Part shown: positions 15,401 through 24,141 of the stretch, in pieces
Numbering within the stretch: position 1 is the first letter of the stretch
How the letters are laid out: each line of letters opens with the position of its first letter
Source of the DNA: JAGPUQ01 sp050250395
Lineage (GTDB): Bacteria; Pseudomonadota; Gammaproteobacteria; Pseudomonadales; Porticoccaceae
Length of the DNA stretch: 64,000 nt
Assembly (NCBI GenBank): GCA_050250395.1
Contig: JBFWOQ010000004.1
Span: 76,622-140,621, forward strand
Direction: 5' to 3'
Translations under genes and position numbers: made by a program
Notes under the pieces: generated by a model
What the model was told of the DNA's origin: nothing
Seen by the model: the letters and a program-made list of their open reading frames with translations, nothing else
The model's database searches: none

Positions 15401-16150
15401 ATGAGCGAAACCCCGCACGCAACCCTGATTATCGACGCCCGCTACAACGGCCCCGCGGGTCGCGGTAACGGCGGTTATATCGCGGGAGCCATGGCGGCGT
15501 TCGTATCCGGCGATGCCGAAGTGCGCATCATGGCGGGCTTTCCGGTCGCCACGCCGCTGGCGATCCGCCGCCATCCGGATGGATCGGTCAGCTGTCATCT
15601 GGATGGGCAGGAACTTGGCCGCGCGCGTCCGCTCCGGCTGGATCTCGCTATTCCGCCGCCGCCGACCCTGAGCGCCGCGCGTGCCGCCGGCGAGCGCTTT
15701 CGGTTTTTGCACGGGAGCGATGTGCGCGGCTGCTATGTGTGCAGTCCAAGGCGCGCGCCGGGCGAAGGCTTGCGGCTGTTTTGCGGGCCGCTGCCGGACG
15801 CTGGCGAGGTTATCGTCGCGGGTGTCTGGGAACCGGGGTCCGAATTGCTGGATGCCGGTGGTCGGGTCGCGCCGGAGCAGGTCTGGGCCGCGCTGGACTG
15901 TCCCGGTGGCTATGCGATCGCGGCGCTCGCGCCGGACATCGGCGTCCAGTTGCTCGGCACCTGCGCGGCTTCATTGAAGCAGCCGCTGCGGGCCGGCGAA
16001 TCCTACATTGTCAGCGGCTGGCAGCTGGCGCCGCCGGACGGACGCAAGCGTTTCATGGGCGTGGCGATTCACGGGGTGACCGGCGAACTCATGGCCTGCG
16101 CGCGCCAGATCTGGATCGACCCGGGTGCGCGGGTGCCCGCGGTGGAGTGA
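15401..16150 (+). CDS. hot-dog fold thioesterase-like protein
   Basis: A 249-residue protein resembling a thioesterase-superfamily group known mainly from actinobacteria and proteobacteria, marked by an early ARYNGPAGRGNGGYIAGAMA stretch and a central GCYVCSPRRAPGEGLRLF Cys motif. It has two halves, consistent with a double hot-dog, and the GGY segment corresponds to the substrate-facing helix start. It probably hydrolyses an acyl-CoA, but substrate and enzymatic activity are unproven. The next gene in the same direction is an SDR dehydrogenase 75 bases on. A sequence related to the MITE-like inverted repeat begins two bases after the stop. Confidence 0.55.
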   Translation: MSETPHATLIIDARYNGPAGRGNGGYIAGAMAAFVSGDAEVRIMAGFPVATPLAIRRHPDGSVSCHLDGQELGRARPLRLDLAIPPPPTLSAARAAGERFRFLHGSDVRGCYVCSPRRAPGEGLRLFCGPLPDAGEVIVAGVWEPGSELLDAGGRVAPEQVWAALDCPGGYAIAALAPDIGVQLLGTCAASLKQPLRAGESYIVSGWQLAPPDGRKRFMGVAIHGVTGELMACARQIWIDPGARVPAVE

Positions 16151-16151
16151 C

Positions 16152-16170
16152 GCTTTTCAACAAGCGGTCA
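16152..16170. repeat. single end of the MITE-like repeat
   Basis: GCTTTTCAACAAGCGGTCA is the inverted form of the element end and matches 50851-50869 with one mismatch. No second inverted repeat is seen nearby, so it is an isolated end. Confidence 0.45.
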
Positions 16171-16225
16171 ATGCAGTAATGGTTCGTGCGACATTCTTTG
16201 CAACCACGGTAACGGGAGACGAACG

Positions 16226-17056
16226 ATGGGTGAGCTGAACGGAAAAGTGGCGATGATCACGGGCGGTGCCAGCGGCATCGGCGAGCGCAGTGTGCGACTC
16301 TTTGTCGAAGAGGGCGCGCGGGTGGTGATCGCCGATATGCAGGAGGAACGCGGTCAGGCGTTGGCAACGGAGCTCGGCGCTGCCAGCGCCGTCTTTGCGC
16401 GCGTCGAGGTGCGCGACGAGGCGCAGGTCAAGGCGGCAGTGGACCTCGCGGTGAGTCGCTGGGGCCGGCTCGACTGCATCTTCAACAACGCGGGTTTCGG
16501 TGGCGTGCTGGGGCCGATCGCCGAAATCCCCGTCGATGAATTCGATATGACATTCGATGTGCTGGTGCGTGGGGTATTTCTCGGCATGAAGCACGCGGCA
16601 CCGATCATGATGCGCCAGAAGTCCGGCAGCATCATCAACACCGGCAGCATCGCCGGACTGAAGGCGGGCTACAGTCCCCATCCCTATGCCGCCGCCAAGG
16701 CGGCGGTGATTCACCTGTCCAAATCGGTGGCGATGGAAATGGGCGAACACAATGTGCGCGTGAACGCAATTTGCCCGGGTTTTATCGCGACGCCGCTTGC
16801 GGCCAATACCGTGGGCCGCTCGGATGCGCTGGTGGAGCGCGTCAAGCCGGCGTTTGCCAAGGCTCAGGCGATTCCCCGCGCGGGCGAGCCGGACGACATC
16901 GCGCAGATGGCCTGCTGGCTGGCCGGCGACCGCTCCACCTTTGTTACCGGGCAGCATTTCGTGATCGATGGTGGTGTCAGTTGCGGTCTGAAATGGGCCG
17001 ATCAGCCCGAATTTCAGAAGTCCTACCACCCCATCAAGGTATACCGACCCGAATAG
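16226..17056 (+). CDS. short-chain dehydrogenase/reductase (SDR)
   Basis: A 276-residue classical SDR oxidoreductase. The NAD(P)-binding TGGASGIGERSV is at about residues 12-23, NNAGFGG near 89, the catalytic Ser in NTGSIAGLKAGYS and Tyr-Lys in YAAAKAA follow, and PGFIATPLA fits the family. An Asp at the end of the second strand (VVIADMQ) suggests a preference for NAD. The substrate cannot be told; relatives act on hydroxyacyl or steroid-like alcohols. GGAGACGAACG precedes the ATG. Its 3' end overlaps the convergent patatin gene by 23 bases. Confidence 0.88.
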   Translation: MGELNGKVAMITGGASGIGERSVRLFVEEGARVVIADMQEERGQALATELGAASAVFARVEVRDEAQVKAAVDLAVSRWGRLDCIFNNAGFGGVLGPIAEIPVDEFDMTFDVLVRGVFLGMKHAAPIMMRQKSGSIINTGSIAGLKAGYSPHPYAAAKAAVIHLSKSVAMEMGEHNVRVNAICPGFIATPLAANTVGRSDALVERVKPAFAKAQAIPRAGEPDDIAQMACWLAGDRSTFVTGQHFVIDGGVSCGLKWADQPEFQKSYHPIKVYRPE

Positions 17057-18206
17057 CGTCGGGTTCGCGGGCGGCCTCGGGAAGGCGGAAGAAGGCGCGG
17101 ATACGGTCTTTGCAATCGAAAGCATCCCGATAGCCGAGTTCGAGTAATTTGCCGCAGAAGCCGGGCTCGAACAGCAGGTAGCTGGCGGCGCTGGCGCCGC
17201 TGCTGCGGGTGGTGGCGCCGATGGCGCGCAGGAACAGGCGCACGCTGTACGGCAGCTCCTGGTAGTGCTGGGTGGCGAGTTTGTCGATCGGCTCCGACGG
17301 CGAGATGCACAGTGCTTCGACGGGTTCGAGATGCGCGATGCCAGGAGCATGGCGTCGCTCGGGACGGATTTCGGCGGCGAGCGCGTTGATGGTTTCCATG
17401 GTTTCGAGATCGCTTTCAATGGCGTCGATGAAAGCGCTGTTGAGCAGTTGGCCCAGAATATGTCCCACCGAGGGTGGGCCGTGGATCGGCGCGACGCTGG
17501 GGTTGTGCCGGAAATTATCGCTGACTCCCACGACGAACAGTCGGCGTGCGCCGAGATGGAGTGCCGGGCTCAGCGGTTTCAGCTGGCGCAGCGCGCCGTC
17601 CCCGTAATGGTGATCGCCGATTTGGGTGGCCGGAAACAACAGCGGAATCGCCGTGGATGCCATCAGGTGTTCGAGATTCAGTTTGGTGCGCCGCCCGCAG
17701 CGGCGATTGCGTTCCCAGTTGTCCTGAGTGCCCTGGAAGAAACTGACGGACTGTCCGGTGCCGTAATGGAGCGCGGTGATGCAGACCGCTTCGAGCTGCC
17801 GCTCCGCTATGGCCGCGCCGATACGATCGAAATTCATATGCCGCCCCAGCAGGTTGCGCAGGGGCGAGTTGTTGAGCAGGGCGAGCGAGTGGCCTGGAGG
17901 GCAGCCGCCCCGAATCAGAGATGCCAGCAGACCCAGGGAGTTGCGAGCGACCCCGAGAAAATCCGTGCGATACACGTCCTGCGCGCGTAGATTGCGCCAG
18001 ATATCCACCAGGCCCGCGACCCGGGCGCGGAATGCGCCCGGATGCCCGGCGATCGACAGCGCATTGATGGCGCCGGCCGAGGTGCCACAGATGATGGGGA
18101 ATGGATTCGGGGTCTGATCCGGCAGCAGCTCCGCCACCGCCTGGAGTACGCCGGCCTGGTACGCGGCGCGCGCGCCGCCGCCACCGAGAATCAGTGCCGC
18201 GGTCAT
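17034..18206 (-). CDS. patatin-like phospholipase
   Basis: A 390-residue lipid acyl hydrolase of the patatin family. The oxyanion-hole loop LILGGGGARAAYQAGVL opens the protein, the nucleophile Ser is in CGTSAGAINAL near residue 42, and the catalytic Asp is in YGDGALRQLKPLSPA near residue 205. There is no signal peptide, so it acts inside the cell or at the membrane face. A C-terminal stretch of about 150 residues has no recognised domain but is usual for the long bacterial subgroup. Convergent with and slightly overlapping the SDR gene. Confidence 0.9.
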   Translation of the reverse strand: MTAALILGGGGARAAYQAGVLQAVAELLPDQTPNPFPIICGTSAGAINALSIAGHPGAFRARVAGLVDIWRNLRAQDVYRTDFLGVARNSLGLLASLIRGGCPPGHSLALLNNSPLRNLLGRHMNFDRIGAAIAERQLEAVCITALHYGTGQSVSFFQGTQDNWERNRRCGRRTKLNLEHLMASTAIPLLFPATQIGDHHYGDGALRQLKPLSPALHLGARRLFVVGVSDNFRHNPSVAPIHGPPSVGHILGQLLNSAFIDAIESDLETMETINALAAEIRPERRHAPGIAHLEPVEALCISPSEPIDKLATQHYQELPYSVRLFLRAIGATTRSSGASAASYLLFEPGFCGKLLELGYRDAFDCKDRIRAFFRLPEAAREPDAIRVGIP

Positions 18207-18240
18207 GGCGCAGATCGGTCCGGACTTGGTTCAGCCATCG

Positions 18241-18696
18241 TCAAAAAATCCCCAACGCAAGTCCCGCCGCCATCGCCTGTCCCAATTCGTCGCAGGCTTG
18301 CAAGCGTTGTTCGGTGAGCGTGCCGGCGACAATCACGGGCTCCGCCGCCTTGCGCAACGGGTAGCCGAGGGCGATGCGTTCGACTGCCAGCGCCGCTCCG
18401 GTGCCGTCATTGCCGGCCCCCACGAACAGGGCGTAAGGGAGATTGAGTCGATAAGGTTCGGCCGGATAGAAAGTGCGGTCGAAAAAATCCTTGAGCGCGC
18501 CGCTCATGTAACCGAAGTTTTCCGGGGTGCCGAAAATCAGGCCGTCTGCCCACAGCAGGTCGTCGAGTCCGCCGGCGAAGGCGCTCTGCAAACGGGTTTC
18601 GACCTCGGGTTCGCGCCGTGCGCCCGCGTAGACCGCCTGTGCCATGGCTTCCGTCTTCCCACCGCCGCTGTGATAAAGGATGAGCAGATGTTTCAT
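18241..18696 (-). CDS. flavodoxin-like NAD(P)H-dependent FMN protein
   Basis: A 151-residue flavodoxin-fold protein. The FMN phosphate loop is at the start (LILYHSGGGKTEAMAQ, residues about 4-19), and the isoalloxazine-binding FGTPENFGYMSGALKDFFDR stands near residue 58, which matches small flavoprotein reductases. It may serve as an electron carrier or quinone/FMN reductase. It stands 34 bases before the patatin gene on the same strand, so the two may be co-transcribed, but a functional link is not evident. Confidence 0.8.
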   Translation of the reverse strand: MKHLLILYHSGGGKTEAMAQAVYAGARREPEVETRLQSAFAGGLDDLLWADGLIFGTPENFGYMSGALKDFFDRTFYPAEPYRLNLPYALFVGAGNDGTGAALAVERIALGYPLRKAAEPVIVAGTLTEQRLQACDELGQAMAAGLALGIF

Positions 18697-18794
18697 CGCG
18701 CTAGGCTAACCGGCCGACTCCCTCGGCGCTACCCCGGACTGCGCTAGACTGGCCGGTATCCGCGCAATTGCGGAAGGCCATCACAGGGAGGTGT

Positions 18795-21101
18795 ATGCCG
18801 TATCTGCTGCTCGCCTTCGCGCTCGGCAGTTACTCATCGGTGCTGTGGCCGGCGCTGCCGCCGCTGATGGCGCCAGGCGCCGTACTGCTTCTGTGCGTCG
18901 TTGCCCTTGCTTGGCGGCGTGGCAGGATGGTGGCGCTGATCCTGCTCGGCGTCAGTGCCGGTGTGTGCTGGGCGACGCTCTGGGGGCAGGTGCGGCTCGC
19001 CGCGCAGTTGCCGGCCGCGCTCGACAAGACCGAGTATCGGGTCGAGGGGACTGTGGTTGGACTCCCCAGTCGCGACGCCCGGGCGACGCACTTCGAGCTG
19101 CTGGTTTCCGGCGTTGAAGCGCTGACCGGGGCAGCGCCGCCCTCCCTGCGCCGCGTGCGCCTGAGTTGGTACGGGCAGGGGCCCGAGGTGGCGCCCGGCG
19201 AGACCTGGCGGCTGCTGGTGCGCCTGCGTCGGCCCCGGGGCTTCGCCAATCCGGGCGGTTTCGATTACGCGGGCTGGCTGTTTTCCCGCGGTATATCCGC
19301 TACCGGCTATGTGCGCGACAGCCCCGCTAACCGGCGCTTGAGCGGCGGCGCGGCGCTGTCCATCGACGCCTGGCGCGCGCGAGTCGCCGCCCACATCGAA
19401 CACCTGCCGGTCCCGGTTGCCGGGCGCGCGTTGCTGCGTGCGTTCACGGTCGGCGATGACCGCGCGATCTCGGGGGCCATGTGGGAGCGGATGCGCGTCG
19501 CCGGGGTCGTGCATCTGGCGGTGATTTCCGGACTGCACATCGCACTCGCCGCCGGGTTTGGCATGGTTATCGGTACGCTGGGCGGGCGCGTGGCGGCGGC
19601 GCTGGGCGCGCCTTGGCCGGCGCGGCACGCGGGCGCGTTGACGGCCTGGATTGCCGCCGCGCTCTACACGCTGATGGCGGGCGGCGGGCTGGCGACCGCG
19701 CGCGCTTTCATCATGCTCACCGTCTTCCTGGTGCTGCTTCTGCTGCGCCGCCACCGCCTACTCTTCGGCGGATTCATCTGGGCGCTGGCCGCCATAGCGG
19801 TGGTGGAGCCGCTGGCGCCGATGGCCGCTGGATTCTGGTTGTCGTTTGGCGCGGTTGCCGTGCTGCTGGCCTGGTTCGGTCCGCGGTCGCGCCGCAGCCG
19901 CATCCAGCATGTGGTCGGCGCGCAACTGGCCATTTCGCTCGGTACTGCCGCGGGGCTGCTGGCGTTTTTCGGCAAGCTACCACTGCTCGCGCCGCCGATA
20001 AACCTGCTGGCGATTCCCTGGGTAGAGATTTTGACGGTCCCCTTCTGCCTGCTGGGTGTCGTCGCACTCCCGATGGCGCCGGTCGTGGCGGACTGGTGCT
20101 GGTGGATTGCCGGCTGGTCGCTCCAGTGGTTTGATACCGCGCTCGCCACGCTGGCCCCGGTGGCGGGCGGCGCCAACTGGGTTCCCGCGGGCGGGACGGG
20201 CTGGCCGCAGGTATCGACACTGGTGCTTGCGGGACTGCTGATGCTTGCGCCGCGGGGCTTGCGGCTGCGTTATCTGAGTGGCATTGCGCTGCTCGCGCTG
20301 GCACTCGCTGGCCCCGGGTCGCGGCCCGCGTTGCGGGTAACCGTGCTCGATGTAGGGCAGGGGCTCGCGGTGGTGGTGGAAACGCAGGCGCACGTCATGG
20401 TGTACGACACCGGCGCCGCGTTCAGTGATCGGTTCGACGCCGGCGATGGTATCATCGCGCCCTATTTGCGCGCGCGGGGCTGGCCTCGGCTGAACCTGCT
20501 GGTGGTGAGTCACCGCGACGCGGATCATAGCGGGGGCGAAGCCGGGCTGTTGCGCAATTTCCCTCCCGAGCGGCAGTTGCGGGGATTGGCTCCCGAAGGG
20601 CCCGGGGCGGGAGCGGTCGGTTGTCGCCGTGGCCAGCACTGGCGCTGGGATGGGGTCGAGTTTCGCATCCTGCACCCGACGATCCCCATGGCCCGCGAGA
20701 ACGACCAGTCCTGCGTCCTGCTGGTGGAGGCGGGTGCGGCGCGCGTCCTGCTGACCGGAGACATCGAATCCCGCGTGGAGGCGCTGCTGCTGGCCGACGC
20801 GGTATTGCCGGGTGGCATCGAACTCCTGGTCGCGCCACACCACGGCAGTCGGACCTCGTCGTCGCCAGATTTCGTGGCGCGCGTGCGACCGGCACATGTG
20901 GTCTATTCCGCCGGTTACCACCATCATTTCGGGCATCCACATCCGCAGGTGGTGGCCCGCTACGAGGCGGTGGGAGCCCGCGGTTGGAATACGGCGTTGG
21001 ACGGTGCACTGAGTTTTACCTGGCAACGGGTCGGGATCGACCCGGAGCCCCGCGTCGACCGTGCGCGCCGTAACTGGCCGCACTATTGGGAACGGGATTG
21101 A
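18795..21101 (+). CDS. comEC: DNA internalisation competence protein ComEC/Rec2
   Basis: Inner-membrane channel for single-stranded DNA during natural transformation. From the ATG at 18795, preceded by AGGGAGGTG, it has 768 residues. It begins with hydrophobic segments and a DUF4131-like soluble region, then the Competence domain (HLAVISGLHIALAAG is its hallmark), and ends in a metallo-beta-lactamase domain with VLDVGQGLAVVVE, SHRDADHSGG and APHHGSRTSS. All domains look intact. The last codons and stop are part of a 16-base tandem repeat. Downstream exbB starts 96 bases later. Confidence 0.93.
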   Translation: MPYLLLAFALGSYSSVLWPALPPLMAPGAVLLLCVVALAWRRGRMVALILLGVSAGVCWATLWGQVRLAAQLPAALDKTEYRVEGTVVGLPSRDARATHFELLVSGVEALTGAAPPSLRRVRLSWYGQGPEVAPGETWRLLVRLRRPRGFANPGGFDYAGWLFSRGISATGYVRDSPANRRLSGGAALSIDAWRARVAAHIEHLPVPVAGRALLRAFTVGDDRAISGAMWERMRVAGVVHLAVISGLHIALAAGFGMVIGTLGGRVAAALGAPWPARHAGALTAWIAAALYTLMAGGGLATARAFIMLTVFLVLLLLRRHRLLFGGFIWALAAIAVVEPLAPMAAGFWLSFGAVAVLLAWFGPRSRRSRIQHVVGAQLAISLGTAAGLLAFFGKLPLLAPPINLLAIPWVEILTVPFCLLGVVALPMAPVVADWCWWIAGWSLQWFDTALATLAPVAGGANWVPAGGTGWPQVSTLVLAGLLMLAPRGLRLRYLSGIALLALALAGPGSRPALRVTVLDVGQGLAVVVETQAHVMVYDTGAAFSDRFDAGDGIIAPYLRARGWPRLNLLVVSHRDADHSGGEAGLLRNFPPERQLRGLAPEGPGAGAVGCRRGQHWRWDGVEFRILHPTIPMARENDQSCVLLVEAGAARVLLTGDIESRVEALLLADAVLPGGIELLVAPHHGSRTSSSPDFVARVRPAHVVYSAGYHHHFGHPHPQVVARYEAVGARGWNTALDGALSFTWQRVGIDPEPRVDRARRNWPHYWERD

Positions 21102-21134
21102 GTGGGAACGGGATTGAGCGGAAACGGGATCCTG
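21087..21134 (+). repeat. 16-base tandem repeat at the comEC stop
   Basis: TGGGAACGGGATTGAG occurs at 21087-21102 and 21103-21118, followed by a degenerate third copy to 21134. The first copy encodes the final residues and TGA of comEC. Confidence 0.85.
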
Positions 21135-21197
21135 TCGTTTCGATGTTTCGGCGTTCTGTCATAACATGCCGGACGCGTTGGTGAACGAGGATGGCGA

Positions 21198-21833
21198 GTG
21201 TTCGAGCTGATAGTTGCCGGCGGTTGGGTCATGTGGCCGATTCTCGGTTGTTCGGTGATTGCGCTGGTGATCGCGGTGGAGCGCTTTCTGGCCTTGCGTC
21301 CGGAGCGCGTGGTGCCGAGCCAGTTGCTGAATCGGGTCTGGCATTGGGTCCACGAAGAGGGCATCACGCGGGCGCGGCTCGACGAATTGCGCGAGTCCTC
21401 GCCGCTGGGGCAGATTCTTGCCACCGCGCTCAGCAATGCCGATCACGGTCGCGAAGTCATGAAAGACAGTGTGGAAGAGACCGCCACTCAGGTGATTCAC
21501 GGGCTGGAGCGCTTTGTCGGCGTATTGGGTACGGTGACCAGCATCGCGCCGCTACTCGGCCTGTTGGGCACCGTGCTCGGCATGATCGAGGCGTTCAGCG
21601 CGATCATGGCCCATGGCAGCGGCAATGCGGCCTTGCTCGCGGGTGGCATTTCCAAGGCCCTGATTACCACGGCGGCGGGATTGATCGTGGCGATTCCCGC
21701 GCTGGTTTGCCACCGTTTCTTCGAGCGCCGCATCGACGGTCTGGTGGTTGAGATGCAGGAGCGGGCCGTGAAACTGGTGGATGCCCTGCACGATGAACGC
21801 AGGCTTCCCGCCGGGGCGCGGAAGCGCGGGTGA
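21198..21833 (+). CDS. exbB: ExbB/TolQ-type proton channel subunit
   Basis: A 211-residue MotA/TolQ/ExbB family protein. Three membrane segments are visible: near the start (VMWPILGCSVIALVIAVERFLAL), and two in the second half (VTSIAPLLGLLGTVLGMIEAF and ITTAAGLIVAIPALV), the usual channel layout. With ExbD it converts proton motive force into work on an outer-membrane system. The GTG start at 21198 has only a weak upstream site. It overlaps the exbD start (GTGA). The location directly before msbA is typical of pseudomonad-like genomes, so it may serve general envelope energetics, with no TonB visible here. Confidence 0.9.
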   Translation: MFELIVAGGWVMWPILGCSVIALVIAVERFLALRPERVVPSQLLNRVWHWVHEEGITRARLDELRESSPLGQILATALSNADHGREVMKDSVEETATQVIHGLERFVGVLGTVTSIAPLLGLLGTVLGMIEAFSAIMAHGSGNAALLAGGISKALITTAAGLIVAIPALVCHRFFERRIDGLVVEMQERAVKLVDALHDERRLPAGARKRG

Positions 21834-22261
21834 AATTTCAGCGTAGAAAGCGCGTCGATACCGGCATCGACATCACGCCGTTCGTCGATGTGGTGTTTCT
21901 GCTGGTGATTTTCTTCATGGTGTCCACCACCTTCACCAAGGAGTCGCGCCTGAAGCTCCAGCTGCCTACCGCGGAGGTGGCGCCCAGTGAAGCGCCGGAG
22001 CAGAGCATCGAAATTTCGGTCGACAGCGAAGGCGGCTATGCCATCAATGGCATCGCGCTCGTCAATCGCCAACGCGACACACTGGTGCGCGGACTCCGCG
22101 AACTCGCCGCCGGTAACACCGATACTCCGCTCACGATAAGCGCCGATGGCAAGGCTTCGCACCAGGCGGTGATCACCGCCATGGAGGCGGCGGGCAACGC
22201 CGGATTCGCCCACCTCAATATCACCACGCAGCAGCCCGAGCCCGGGGCCCGGCAGCCATAG
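21830..22261 (+). CDS. exbD: ExbD/TolR-type biopolymer transport protein
   Basis: A 143-residue ExbD/TolR protein with one membrane segment and a periplasmic domain. The invariant Asp for proton transfer is in DITPFVDVVFLLVIFFMV near residue 20. The periplasmic part (IEISVDSEGGYAINGIAL and the C-terminal ISADGKASHQAVITAME) matches the family. It starts with GTG overlapping the exbB stop by four bases and is followed after eight bases by msbA. Confidence 0.92.
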   Translation: MKFQRRKRVDTGIDITPFVDVVFLLVIFFMVSTTFTKESRLKLQLPTAEVAPSEAPEQSIEISVDSEGGYAINGIALVNRQRDTLVRGLRELAAGNTDTPLTISADGKASHQAVITAMEAAGNAGFAHLNITTQQPEPGARQP

Positions 22262-22269
22262 GGGTCCGC

Positions 22270-24141
22270 ATGGGCGTCGACCGCCAGCGTCCGGAGCGCT
22301 CCAGTCTGCGGATCTATCTGCGACTGATGGCCTATGTGCGGCCCTATGTTCCGGTATTTCTCCTCGCCGTACTGGGCCTGTGGCTGTTCGGCCTCATGGA
22401 GATCGCCTTTATCGATGTGTTCGGCTACCTGGTGAACGTGCTGACCCAGGCGACCGGGGAGACCGTCGACACCAGCGGGCTGGGAGTGAAGCTGGTGGAT
22501 TCGGGCGTAACGGCCCGGATCGCCGCCTATCTGGTGGCGGGGGACGATGTGCTGGCACAGGCACGCGTCGTCCTGCCGGTGATGCTGGTGACGATCGCCG
22601 TGATCCGGGGCATCGGGTTTCTGGTCGGCAACTACGGCATGAGCTATGTCGCCCAGTCGGTAGTCCACACCCTGCGCACCCAGGTCTTCGACAAGTACAC
22701 CCGCATGCCGACCGCTTACTTCGACGGCAACATGTCGGGCCATATCGTCGCCCAGCTCACCTACCATGTGTTTCAGGTCATGGGTGCCACCACGAGCGCG
22801 CTCAAGGTGATCATCCGGGAAGGATTTCTCACCGTCGTTCTGCTGATTTACCTGATTCACCTGAACTGGCGTCTTGCACTGGTCTTCCTCACGCTGATGC
22901 CGGTGGTGGCGCTCATCATCGGCGTCGTCAGTGCGCGGTTTCGCCGCCTTGGCAAGAAGATGCAGGCCGCCATGGGCAGCGTCGCCCAGGTCGCCAACGA
23001 GGCGGTCAACGGCCAGCGCGAGATGCATCTCTACGGCGGCAAGGACTACGAGCGCGCGCGGCTGGCGCGGGCAAGCGATGCGAATCGTCGCCAGAGTCTC
23101 AAGCTCGAGCTCACCGAAGGGCTGTCCACGCCGGTGGTGCAACTCCTGCTCGCCGGCATCATGGGCATGCTGATGTGGCTGGTGCTGACCCCCACCATGC
23201 TGGCCGACATGACCGTCGGCGGCTTCACGAAGTTTCTGTTCACGGCGGGCATGCTCGCCAAGCCGGTGCGCCAGCTCACCCAGGTGAACAGCGTTATCCA
23301 GCGTGGAGTGGCCGCTGCCGATACGCTGTTCCAGACGCTGGACGAGGTGGAGGAGCCCGACGCCGGTACCCATGACGCGGAGCGCGTCAGTGGTGCGCTG
23401 GTGTTCGATCGGGTGACCTTCGCGTACCGGGACGGGGCGGTGCCGGTCCTGCACGAGATTTCATTCCGGGTGGCGCCGGGCGAAACCATCGCCCTGGTGG
23501 GATCGTCCGGCAGCGGCAAGACCACCCTGGTGAGCCTGATTCCACGGTTCTACAACCCGCAGCATGGCCGCATCCTGCTCGACGACCGGGAGATCGGCGA
23601 TTACCGGCTCGCGAGTCTGCGCCGGCAGATCGCTTTTGTGAGTCAGCATGTGGTCCTGTTCAACGATACCGTCTACAACAATATCGCCTATGGCGAGCTG
23701 GCCGGCCACACGCCGGAACAGGTGCGCGAGGCGGCGCGCCAGGCGCGCGCGCTGGAGTTCATCGAGGCGCTGCCGCAGGGTTTCCAGACGCCGATCGGCG
23801 ACGACGGTGTGTTGTTGTCCGGTGGTCAGCGCCAGCGCCTTGCCATCGCCCGGGCGCTGCTCAAGGACGCCCCCCTGTTGATTCTGGACGAGGCCACTTC
23901 GGCGCTGGATTCGGAATCGGAGCGCCACATTCAGGCGGCGCTGGATGTCGCCATGCGCGGCCGCACCACCTTCGTCATCGCCCACCGCTTGAGCACGGTG
24001 GAAAAGGCCGACCGCATCCTGGTGCTGGAAGCCGGCCGGATTCTGGAGGAGGGCAGCCACGCGCAATTACTCGCCGCCGGCGGTCGCTACGCGGCTCTCT
24101 ATCGCCAGCAGTTCGAACCGCAGGTGCGGGCGGCGTCGTGA
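22270..24141 (+). CDS. msbA: lipid A export ATP-binding/permease protein MsbA
   Basis: ABC exporter that flips lipid A-core across the inner membrane. The 623 residues comprise an N-terminal six-helix domain (about 25-330) and a C-terminal ATPase with Walker A GSSGSGKTT near residue 411, the signature LSGGQRQR near 516, and Walker B LLILDEATSALDSES. The length exceeds the 582 residues of the Escherichia coli protein by about 40, including a loop after the first helix (near residues 58-90). Its stop overlaps the lpxK start (GTGA), a conserved arrangement. Confidence 0.95.
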   Translation: MGVDRQRPERSSLRIYLRLMAYVRPYVPVFLLAVLGLWLFGLMEIAFIDVFGYLVNVLTQATGETVDTSGLGVKLVDSGVTARIAAYLVAGDDVLAQARVVLPVMLVTIAVIRGIGFLVGNYGMSYVAQSVVHTLRTQVFDKYTRMPTAYFDGNMSGHIVAQLTYHVFQVMGATTSALKVIIREGFLTVVLLIYLIHLNWRLALVFLTLMPVVALIIGVVSARFRRLGKKMQAAMGSVAQVANEAVNGQREMHLYGGKDYERARLARASDANRRQSLKLELTEGLSTPVVQLLLAGIMGMLMWLVLTPTMLADMTVGGFTKFLFTAGMLAKPVRQLTQVNSVIQRGVAAADTLFQTLDEVEEPDAGTHDAERVSGALVFDRVTFAYRDGAVPVLHEISFRVAPGETIALVGSSGSGKTTLVSLIPRFYNPQHGRILLDDREIGDYRLASLRRQIAFVSQHVVLFNDTVYNNIAYGELAGHTPEQVREAARQARALEFIEALPQGFQTPIGDDGVLLSGGQRQRLAIARALLKDAPLLILDEATSALDSESERHIQAALDVAMRGRTTFVIAHRLSTVEKADRILVLEAGRILEEGSHAQLLAAGGRYAALYRQQFEPQVRAAS

